A stretch of 7,685 nucleotides of DNA, taken from positions 1 to 7,685 of the forward strand of contig JAESPY010000115.1 of assembly GCA_016765435.1 (NCBI GenBank), in the 5' to 3' direction. This document shows positions 1 to 6,300 of this stretch, piece after piece; positions within the stretch are counted from its first letter, which is position 1; every line of letters begins with the position of its first letter. The translations under genes were made by a program, and so were the position numbers. Source of the DNA: Emcibacter sp. (GTDB lineage: Bacteria; Pseudomonadota; Alphaproteobacteria; Sphingomonadales; Emcibacteraceae). A model generated the notes under the pieces. That model had not been told where the DNA came from. It worked only from the letters and a program-made list of their open reading frames with translations, and searched no databases.

Positions 1-894
1 GCCGGGGCCCATAATTGGCAGCCCATGGCTTATAATCCCAATACGGGTCTTGTTTATATTCCGGCGATGAATGATTCGGCCATATATGAAAGACGGGAAA
101 ATTTTACTTTTATCAAGGGGATTAATAATCAGGGCGCGCATTTTTCCGAAGGCACCATAACATCCGAGATCGGTGACTTTGAAGCGGAAAATGCGGGTGG
201 ATTTTTGTTGGCTTGGGACCCGGTGAAAGCAAAAGCCGCCTGGAAGCATAAAGTGGGGGATTTTATTTTCCATGGTGGCGTTCTGACCACGGCGGGAAAT
301 ATTGTGGTGCAGGCGCGGGATGATGGGCTGTTGGTGGTATATGCAGCCGACAGCGGCAAGGTTCTGCATCAGATACAGACGGGCAGTAGCATCCTTGCGG
401 CCCCGCTCACCTATGTCATCGATGGCGAGCAGTATATTGCGGTCATGGCGGGATATGGCGGTGGACCATTTGGTTATTTCCCGGTTGGCTCTGCGGTTGA
501 AAAATATGGTAATGAGGGACGATTGCTGGCCTTTAAGCTGGGCGGTGGGGATGTGCCCTTGCCCGATGAGTTGCCCCCATTGGGTCCGATTCCAGAGCCG
601 CCTGTGCAGACGACGGCCTCACCAGAGGTTTTGGCGGAAGGTAGAGTTTTATTCACCAAGGCCTGTAGTGAATGTCACTGGAATATAAATGGCGGCTATC
701 CTGATTTGCGGCGCATGTCACCGGAAGTGCATGAGTCTTTCAAAGATATCGTTCTTCATGGTCAGCGGGAACCACTGGGTATGGCAGGCTTTTCCGATCT
801 TCTCAGTGAGAAACAGGTGGAGGCCATTCATAGCCATTTGATCCGACTTGCGCAGGAGGCTTATCAGGCGCAGCAGGAAGAAAGCGGGAAGTGA
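1..894 (+). CDS. PQQ-dependent quinohemoprotein dehydrogenase, C-terminal part (5' end outside window)
   Basis: The reading frame is open from base 1, so the gene begins upstream; the ATG at 25 is internal, because the preceding residues (GAHNWQP) continue a typical PQQ-dehydrogenase motif. The 297 visible residues hold the last propeller blades of the PQQ domain (NPNTGLVYIP near the start; TAGNIVVQARDDGLL and the AVMAGYGG stretch in the middle). A proline-rich linker follows at about residues 183-205, then a cytochrome c domain with heme-binding CSECH (C222, C225, H226; bases 664-678) and a likely axial Met261 (PLGMAGF). Known members of this family oxidise alcohols or related substrates in the periplasm and pass electrons from PQQ through the fused heme c to the respiratory chain. 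The substrate cannot be told from this part. The gene ends in TGA at 892-894, 8 bp from the stop of the convergent globin gene, with no obvious terminator between them. The family call is firm; type I versus type II subclass is open. Confidence 0.93.
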   Translation, partial: AGAHNWQPMAYNPNTGLVYIPAMNDSAIYERRENFTFIKGINNQGAHFSEGTITSEIGDFEAENAGGFLLAWDPVKAKAAWKHKVGDFIFHGGVLTTAGNIVVQARDDGLLVVYAADSGKVLHQIQTGSSILAAPLTYVIDGEQYIAVMAGYGGGPFGYFPVGSAVEKYGNEGRLLAFKLGGGDVPLPDELPPLGPIPEPPVQTTASPEVLAEGRVLFTKACSECHWNINGGYPDLRRMSPEVHESFKDIVLHGQREPLGMAGFSDLLSEKQVEAIHSHLIRLAQEAYQAQQEESGK

Positions 895-902
895 TGGTAT
901 TT

Positions 903-1268
903 TTACCGGTCCAGAATGGGGTCGCGCAGACTTTCAACGGCGCCCAGAATTTGCTCGATGAAATTATGGGGTATATTCAATTCTTCTAGCGTTTCCTTTA
1001 ACAGTTTCCCTACTGTGTCGTAATGATTGTCATTCAGGCCTTTTTCTTTAAGGTGGGCATGGGACCTTCGCATATAATCGGCGGAATTATTGGCCTGACC
1101 TGTCATCAATAAGGTTAGAGATTTTTTCATCTTGCTTCTTTGCTGTGTCATATTTGTATCCTTGAAAAAGGTTTGCAGGGATGTTGCTGCGGAAATTTTG
1201 TTGTAAAATAAATCGACGGCAGCATTCACGGCAGGTGCGCCGCCAATATTTGTATAGAGAGTTGTCAT
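903..1268 (-). CDS. glbN: Group 1 truncated hemoglobin (trHbN-like)
   Basis: This encodes 121 residues, the usual length for a 2-on-2 group 1 globin. It aligns by eye with cyanobacterial GlbN from end to end: LYTNIGG at the N-terminus, Tyr22 at B10 in DLFYNKI, a Phe pair at 34-35 (CD1 region), Gln43 at E7, Lys46 at E10, and the proximal heme ligand His70 in MRRSHAHL. Family members bind O2 and NO; many detoxify nitric oxide or serve low-oxygen physiology. The ATG at 1268 is supported by an AGAGGT ribosome binding site (1274-1279) six bases upstream and by the conserved N-terminus. The nearest minus-strand gene upstream is the cold-shock gene, 272 bp away and ending in a terminator, so this is probably a single-gene unit. 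A near-consensus FNR/DNR-type box at 1394-1407 lies in its upstream region, which fits oxygen or NO control. That regulatory role is inferred. Confidence 0.93.
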   Translation of the reverse strand: MTTLYTNIGGAPAVNAAVDLFYNKISAATSLQTFFKDTNMTQQRSKMKKSLTLLMTGQANNSADYMRRSHAHLKEKGLNDNHYDTVGKLLKETLEELNIPHNFIEQILGAVESLRDPILDR

Positions 1269-1273
1269 TTTTT

Positions 1274-1279
1274 ACCTCT
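1274..1279 (-). promoter_or_regulatory. Ribosome binding site of the globin gene
   Basis: On the minus strand the sequence reads AGAGGT, followed by AAAAA and ATG. This is a good Shine-Dalgarno match at normal spacing and fixes the globin start at 1268. Confidence 0.75.
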
Positions 1280-1393
1280 GGTTCGCATCAATATGACAAT
1301 GATGTTATAGAGGTGCATTTAATAAAAAGTTAAAAACATAACAGTGAAGCACGTTAAAGTTGTGTTTTTAGGGGCAGGAATTTCATGTTTTGA

Positions 1394-1407
1394 TTGATTT
1401 AGGTCAG
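1394..1407 (-). promoter_or_regulatory. FNR/DNR-type binding site upstream of the globin gene
   Basis: The plus strand reads TTGATTTAGGTCAG. This matches the dyad TTGAT-N4-(A/G)TCAA recognised by the Crp/Fnr family (FNR, FnrL, Anr, Dnr/NnrR) in nine of ten defined positions; only the last base differs. Its centre is about 132 bp upstream of the globin start codon. If it acted at the usual -41.5 position, transcription would begin near 1359. A weak -10-like TAAAAA (minus strand, 1365-1370) lies about where it should. The globin gene is the only one whose start faces this site, since the cold-shock gene ends here rather than begins. The motif is seen; the regulator and its effect are inferred. 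Confidence 0.55.
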
Positions 1408-1430
1408 CATTGAGGGGGGGGATTTTTTGT

Positions 1431-1443
1431 GTCCGATTTGGAC
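1431..1443. repeat. Short inverted repeat GTCC-N5-GGAC
   Basis: GTCC, loop GATTT, then GGAC. A flanking T/A pair and two further T/A pairs beyond one mismatch lengthen the stem. It lies between the cold-shock terminator region and the FNR-like box. Neither strand has a U tract following the stem, so it is not a standard terminator. It could be a protein-binding site or have no function. Confidence 0.35.
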
Positions 1444-1454
1444 AAAACACACCA

Positions 1455-1476
1455 CGCCGCAAGTTTATGTGCGGCG
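1455..1476 (-). terminator. GC-rich hairpin downstream of the cold-shock gene
   Basis: A perfect 7-bp inverted repeat, CGCCGCA and TGCGGCG, with an 8-base loop. On the minus strand it is followed by TGGTGTGTTTTG, a poor U tract. It lies 65 bp beyond the cold-shock stop codon and could act as a backup terminator or as a 3' end stabilised against decay. The hairpin is clear; the role is uncertain. Confidence 0.45.
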
Positions 1477-1525
1477 GGCTATTTGGATATAGACCTCTTG
1501 TAAATAATTAAGAGGGTAGAGGTGC

Positions 1526-1542
1526 AAAAAGACCGAAGTCTT
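1526..1542 (-). terminator. Intrinsic terminator with UUCG tetraloop overlapping the cold-shock stop codon
   Basis: The minus strand reads AAGAC-TTCG-GTCTT and then UUU. The stem is 5 bp and is closed by the very stable C(UUCG)G tetraloop; the last two stem bases belong to a five-base U run. The 5' arm includes the last two bases of the TAA stop codon (1541-1543). The U run is short and followed by GC, so termination may be partial. The GC-rich hairpin at 1455-1476 may assist. Confidence 0.65.
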
Positions 1543-1747
1543 AGTCAGCTAGCTGAATGCTCGCCGCTGCTTCTTTGCCTCTGTTTTCAGCTACTTCGTA
1601 GCTTACTTTTTGTCCGTCGTCTAATTGACGAATGCCGGATTTTTCTAGTTCTGTAATATGCACAAATACGTCTTTGCCGCCATCGTCCGGTGCGATAAAT
1701 CCATATCCTTTATTGGTGTTAAACCATTTAACTGTACCAGTTGCCAT
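1541..1747 (-). CDS. cspA: Cold-shock domain protein (CspA family)
   Basis: This 68-residue protein is a single cold-shock domain. It shows the expected TGTVKWFN N-terminus, RNP1 (KGYGFI, residues 13-18) and RNP2 (VFVHI, residues 27-31), with aromatic residues Trp8, Tyr15, Phe17, Phe28 and His30 on the nucleic-acid-binding face. The family binds single-stranded RNA and DNA in the cytoplasm and acts as an RNA chaperone, often but not always cold-induced. The start is set at 1747 because it gives the standard family N-terminus and is preceded by AAGGAAG (1757-1763) at good spacing. The frame stays open to an ATG at 1876, but the extra 43 residues resemble no cold-shock protein. A long untranslated leader and a terminator overlapping the stop codon suggest a single-gene transcript. 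Which of the cspA-like paralogs it corresponds to cannot be told. Confidence 0.95.
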   Translation of the reverse strand: MATGTVKWFNTNKGYGFIAPDDGGKDVFVHITELEKSGIRQLDDGQKVSYEVAENRGKEAAASIQLAD

Positions 1748-1969
1748 TTTTTTAAGCTTCCTTAGTGTCTGTATATAATATTTCCCGAAAATATCGGGGT
1801 GTTCAAGAGTTCGTATAAGTCCGGTAATTGAAGCTCTAGAAACAGACATGAAGAACCATGTTATGCGGTCCAACACCTCAAAAGAGGCCCTGTGTGAGAT
1901 TCTAATTTACATCCTCAAATAGGAGAATCAACGTAACTCAATATATGCTTTTATGTTAGATGCAGTAAA
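1748..1969 (-). promoter_or_regulatory. Promoter and long 5' leader of the cold-shock gene
   Basis: A candidate sigma-70 promoter is TTTACT (1964-1969), an 18-bp spacer, then TATATT (1940-1945). It would start transcription near 1933 and leave a leader of about 185 nt. Long structured leaders are typical of cold-induced csp mRNAs. The leader contains a CCTC-AAAA-GAGG hairpin (1876-1887, with ACA/TGT pairs further out) and a CCCGA-N5-TCGGG hairpin (1784-1798), 20 bp upstream of the ribosome binding site. An overlapping alternative promoter, TTGATT-N17-TAAAAG, is about equally good. I saw no convincing E. coli-type cold box. The promoter choice is uncertain; the absence of any other gene here makes a leader likely. 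Confidence 0.4.
1757..1763 (-). promoter_or_regulatory. Ribosome binding site that fixes the cold-shock start
   Basis: AAGGAAG on the minus strand, nine bases before the ATG at 1747. It supports the short 68-residue protein over the 111-residue in-frame extension. Confidence 0.65.
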
Positions 1970-1999
1970 AAATCAATCTAATATTTTGAAATTGTTGCT

Positions 2000-2012
2000 G
2001 AAATCCGATTTC
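2000..2012. repeat. 13-bp perfect palindrome GAAATC-C-GATTTC
   Basis: Two 6-bp half-sites with a one-base centre. It lies about 31 bp upstream of the proposed -35 of the cold-shock promoter. It could be an operator for a dimeric regulator, or chance in AT-rich sequence. Confidence 0.3.
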
Positions 2013-2058
2013 CATGGGGTTAAAGATCGTTATTGAGGGGCTGTGGGGATATTAGAGA

Positions 2059-2080
2059 GCGGATTTAGCCGCAAGTGCGG
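2059..2080. repeat. Alternating GCGG / CCGC / GCGG hairpin set
   Basis: GCGG (2059-2062), CCGC (2069-2072) and GCGG (2077-2080) let the middle segment pair with either neighbour, giving two mutually exclusive 4-bp hairpins. It lies about 85-100 bp past the phosphodiesterase stop. No U tract follows on either strand. A transcript 3' structure is possible. Confidence 0.3.
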
Positions 2081-2161
2081 TATGCTACGGCGTACCTTTA
2101 TTCCCATAATAATGTGAGAAAGGCGTTGATTCTAGTGGGAAAATTTTATTTTTTTGCAGCT

Positions 2162-3334
2162 CTATTCCACGGACCACTTTGTCAGCCAGAGGGGTATCTC
2201 CTCTGCTGATAGTGGTTTGCTCATCCAGTAGCCCTGTCCTTCGTCACAACCAAGGTCACGGAGAATATTCCAGACCGCTTCATTTTCAATGCCCTCTGCA
2301 ATGACATTCATGCCCATTTTATGGGCCAGTAGAATCGATATTTCCACAATGGTACGGCAATCTTTGTCCGTATCCATTCTTCGGACAAAGACCTGATCAA
2401 TTTTAAGTTCAGAGAAGGGGGCGCGGACGAGCTGCTGGAGAGAAGAAAACCCGGTCCCGAAATCATCAATGGCAAGACGAAATCCCTTCATGCGCATACG
2501 GGCGAGGATGTCCATATATTGGGCCACATCCGACATTAGGGCGGTTTCGGTGACTTCGATCATGATTTTGGAGATATCGGCATTTAAATCTCTGGCGCAT
2601 TGGGCCAGTTTCTCCGGCATGTCCAGATCATCCAGTATTTTTGGGGAAAAATTTATCGATATTCGGAAATCATATCCGTGATCGGTCCATGTCCCCAATT
2701 GTTGGATGGCGGTTTTCGCCACATAATCACTTAGGTCAGAGATCAGGCCGTTCTTTTCGGCAAGGGGAATGAAATAGTTGGGAGGTATTTCCCCTTTGGT
2801 GGGATGGTGCCATCTCAGAAGAGCCTCGAAACCCATGACCTTATTATTGGCCATATTAATTTGTGGTTGGTAAACAAGACGCATTTCCTGCCGTCCCACA
2901 GCTTGCCGTAATTCGTCCAGTGAGGGCTGGTCATTCTGGTTATCACTTTGGGGAACAGATTGCGGGACATATTTGTTCAGTATGTTTTCAAGTTCGTCTG
3001 CGCGAAAGGGTTTTTGAAGTATGCCAAGGACCGTCATTCCCTGTTCCAAGGCAAGTTTTCGGGCGGCTTGCAGGACATATTGGTCTTTGCCGCTCATGAA
3101 TATAATGGAAGCCCGGCTCTTATTTTTATTCAGGAAAGGCAGCAATTCAATGCCATCAATGCCGGGCATGAATAAGTCGAGGACGATAATATTGATATCG
3201 GCGGTATAGAGAAGGGTAAATTCTTTGGGGTTGTCTGTGGACTGGACTTTGAAGTCCATATCCGTGGCCACTTCTGCGACGAAAGCGGCAAAATCGGTTT
3301 CATCATCAACAACTAAAAGTTTTAAGCCGGTCAT
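2162..3334 (-). CDS. REC-EAL response regulator, cyclic-di-GMP phosphodiesterase (RocR-like)
   Basis: This 390-residue protein starts with a receiver domain (about 1-125) with acidic pair D10/D11, phospho-acceptor D53 (VLDLFMPG), S81 and K108 (QKPF). After a polar, Gln/Asn-rich linker (about 124-138), an EAL domain fills about 140-385. The residues needed for c-di-GMP hydrolysis are all present: E170 in EALLRW, N228, E260, D290/D291 in DDFGTG, K311 and D313 in KID, E347 in AEGIE and Q367 in GQGYW. There is no GGDEF domain. Length, architecture and the spacing of these residues closely match Pseudomonas RocR (about 392 residues). The expected reaction is hydrolysis of c-di-GMP to pGpG in the cytoplasm, switched by phosphorylation of D53. 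The start lies 3 bp after the kinase stop codon, with AAAGGA inside the last kinase codons as ribosome binding site, so translation is probably coupled. The upstream kinase is its likely partner. Enzyme activity is well supported; partner and output are inferred. Confidence 0.95.
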   Translation of the reverse strand: MTGLKLLVVDDETDFAAFVAEVATDMDFKVQSTDNPKEFTLLYTADINIIVLDLFMPGIDGIELLPFLNKNKSRASIIFMSGKDQYVLQAARKLALEQGMTVLGILQKPFRADELENILNKYVPQSVPQSDNQNDQPSLDELRQAVGRQEMRLVYQPQINMANNKVMGFEALLRWHHPTKGEIPPNYFIPLAEKNGLISDLSDYVAKTAIQQLGTWTDHGYDFRISINFSPKILDDLDMPEKLAQCARDLNADISKIMIEVTETALMSDVAQYMDILARMRMKGFRLAIDDFGTGFSSLQQLVRAPFSELKIDQVFVRRMDTDKDCRTIVEISILLAHKMGMNVIAEGIENEAVWNILRDLGCDEGQGYWMSKPLSAEEIPLWLTKWSVE

Positions 3335-3337
3335 GCC

Positions 3338-6300
3338 CTAATCCTTTTCATCCAATGTTTCCCGAATGCGGTTGGCAAGTTCACTGTTCCGGTAGGGTTT
3401 TGCAATTATTCTCTTTCCCCATTTCCCCATTTCTTCGGAGTCCTGCACTTTGCCAGCAAAGCCTGAAGTTAATAAGATCTTCAGTTTCGGATGGGTGTTA
3501 ATAGCGGTTTGTGCCAAATCAAAACCATTGAGAGATCCTGCCATGACAATATCTGAAAACAGGAGGTCAATAGTGGTGTTTTCAAGAACCTTAAGGGCTT
3601 CGTCCGCATTATAGGCACAAATGGTTGTATAGCCTAATTTTTTTAAAATACTGCTGGCGATATAGGTGAGTTCTTCCTCATCATCAACGATCAGGATGCG
3701 CTCAGTGCCCGTCGGCAGGATTTTATTCGTGATAACGGGGGGGGGCATACGTTCTGCCATGCTCTGCGACCGGGGCAGGTAAATTTTGAATGTGGTTCCG
3801 ATCCCTTCTTCGGAATAAACGGAAATATGGCCTTTGGTTCTCTGAATGAAGCCATAGACCATGGCCAGCCCCAGACCCGTGCCTTTGTCTTTGTCTTTTG
3901 TTGTGAAGAAGGGGTCAAAGATTTTTGCGGTGATATTCTTTGGTATGCCGCTGCCCGTGTCGCTGATGGTAAGTTCCACATATTCCCCCGGTGGGATCTT
4001 TTTCTCATATTCGGAATTGGTTCGATCTATGACTTTATTGCGTGTTTCAACGATCAGCCGTCCCCCGTTTGGCATGGCGTCGCGGGCATTAAGGGAAAGA
4101 TTTATGAGCATATCTTCAAAATCACCGGCGTTCAGCTCGACCATCCACAAGTCATCGGCTAGGCTGGCCTCTAGCTTTATTTTACGGGTGAGTGATTTGC
4201 CCACCAGATCTTTCAGGCTTTTGATGATTTTATTGATATTTGCCGGGCTGCCGACTTCTGGTCTCTGGTGTGCGAAATTGAGCAGGCGGCGGGTGAGGGA
4301 CGACCCTCTAAGTGCGGCATTCTGCGCTTTTTCAAGCTGTTTTTGCAGCTTGCTATTGCCCTCGACCTTGCGTTTCATAAGGTCAAGGTTGCCAATGATG
4401 ACGCCGAGCAAATTGTTGAAATCATGGGCAATGCCACCGGCTAATTCACCGACCGCTTCCATTTTCTGGGACCTGCGCAAATGTTCTTCAATTTGTTTGC
4501 GTTCGGTAATATCTTCCCGGATTGCCAGAAAATGTGTGGTGGTTCCTTCCTTGTCTGTGATGGGCGAAATGGAGGTAAGTTCCCAGAAAAGACTGCCATC
4601 TTTTCGCTTGTTATGGAATTCACCATGCCATTTCTTACCGGACGTGATTGTCTCCCAGAGGGCCGCATATTCCTCTTTCGAGGTATGCCCGGATTTCATG
4701 AAACGGGGGTTTTTGCCGATAATTTCTTTGGCGGAATAGCCTGTATTTTCCTCAAATTTTGGATTGACATATTCGATGGCCCCGTCGGTATCTGTGATAA
4801 CGATGGAGGCCGGACTTTGTTCCACGGCTCTTGACAATATGCGTAATTCATTTTCAATCTGTTTATGTTTGGTGATGTCCTGTACCATGGAGATGATGCC
4901 AATGGGGGTTCCGTCCTTATCTATTAAGGGGGTGTTAAACCATTCACAGACAATGGTTCGGCCATCTTTGGTCAAATTTCTGTTGATATTATGTGTGCTT
5001 GCAGTTTTATTCATCATTTTTATGGCAAGTTTGGACAATTCATGTCTGAATTCTTTGGCTACCAGTATGCCGATGCCGTGGTGTCCCAATACTTCTTCTT
5101 CGGTATAGCCAAATATTTTTTCGGCGGCAGGATTCCATTGGGTACAGGTCATATCCTTATTCCATGAAATAACCCCGAGCGGAGAGCTTTCCTGATGCAG
5201 GGACAGGCGTTCCTCGCTCTCTTTGCGGGCAATTTCAGATGCCTTTAACTCTGTGACATCGATGATGCTGACCGGGATGCTTTTAAAGTCCTCATCCTTC
5301 TCCGGTATTTGAAAAGAGATAATTGTATTTATGGTGGTCCCTGATAGTGTTTGGAAATCTGCCTCGCTACGGTAAACTTTCTTTCTGTCCCAAATTGCAC
5401 ATAATTCCTCAATAAAAGTTTTGATTGAATTTGGTCCAAACGTTTTATTGATTTCGGTGATGATCGTATCGCCGCTCTTGGCTCCAAATAGCTTCAGGGT
5501 CGCCTTGTTGACCTGAATAATTTTGATCATGCCTGTCATGTCCCAGGCTGTCAGTGGATTGTCCGTCAAATATTGTTGAAGATCCGTTACTCCTTTTTCT
5601 CTCAAACTGTTCATATATGTCAGAAGCTCCGACATATCTTCGTTCCAGATGGAAACTTCCGCATTTTCGAACAGTCTTTGAAAGCGTTCTTTACTTTTGT
5701 GCAGTTCTTCCTGAACGGCATGTGCCGCCGTGATATCACGAAAGACCAGAACCACACCGGTAACATCGCCGTCATCATCCCGAATGGGGGCTGCTGAATC
5801 TGCAATCTGATGCTCGTTGCCATCTTTTGAGATCAGAACGGTATGGCTGGCAAGCTCGACGACCTTACCGCTTCCCAAAGCTTTGTTGGCCGGGTTGACG
5901 GCAATTTTTCTGGTGGTGGCATTGATAATATGAAAAACTTCGATCAGGGCTTTCCCCCTGGCCTCATCCATGTTCCAGCCGGTTAGTTTTTCAGCTATGG
6001 GGTTCATGCGGGTGATACAGCCATAGACATCTGTGGCTATCAGAGCGTCGCCGATGGAATTCAGGGTTGTTCGGAGGCTTTGTTCGTTATTTTTCAGTTT
6101 AAATTCGATCTGAATTCTGGCCTCGATCATTTTGTTAAAGGCATCGTTCAGATCGCCAATTTCGTCGCGGGATTTGACAATGGCCCGTTCCCTCAATTCG
6201 CCGGATAGAATCCGCTGAGCGATGTTTGACAAGGACACGATGGGGGTGATGACCCGGCTCTTGAAATAGAAAAAAGCCACCATGGAAAAGAGGATGGTTA

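Larger units (their letters stand above)
1970..2161. other. Intergenic stretch without a gene, containing inverted repeats
   Basis: Together with the cold-shock leader this makes a 414-bp gap after the phosphodiesterase stop codon. It has no plausible coding frame. It contains a 13-bp palindrome (2000-2012), an overlapping GCGG/CCGC/GCGG set (2059-2080), and a weak hairpin at about 2095-2123 on the minus strand (outer CCT/AGG, inner TTCTCA/TGGGAA, 8-base loop). Downstream of the phosphodiesterase stop there are A- and T-rich runs but no GC-rich stem with a U tract. An intrinsic terminator for the kinase-phosphodiesterase operon was therefore not found. Confidence 0.5.

Noticed and set aside
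25..894. Dehydrogenase starting at ATG 25
   Set aside because: The eight codons before it continue the conserved GAHNWQP motif, so this methionine is internal.
896..907. GGTA-TTTT-TACC hairpin between the dehydrogenase and globin genes as a terminator
   Set aside because: The stem is 4 bp, AT-containing and followed by no U tract on either strand.
1748..1876. In-frame 43-codon N-terminal extension of the cold-shock protein from an ATG at 1876
   Set aside because: The extra residues resemble no cold-shock protein, whereas the ATG at 1747 gives the standard MATGTVKWFN start and has its own ribosome binding site. The open frame is probably chance within the leader.
3861..4739. A 292-codon plus-strand open frame opposite the kinase gene
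   Set aside because: It lies wholly antisense to intact, motif-rich kinase codons, and its translation is Ser/Arg/Leu-rich with no recognisable domain. It is a shadow of the coding strand.
4493..4852. PAS4 of the kinase as a LOV-type blue-light sensor
   Set aside because: The segment GKNPRFMKSG has the general shape but lacks the photoactive cysteine of the LOV motif, so a covalent flavin photocycle is not supported.
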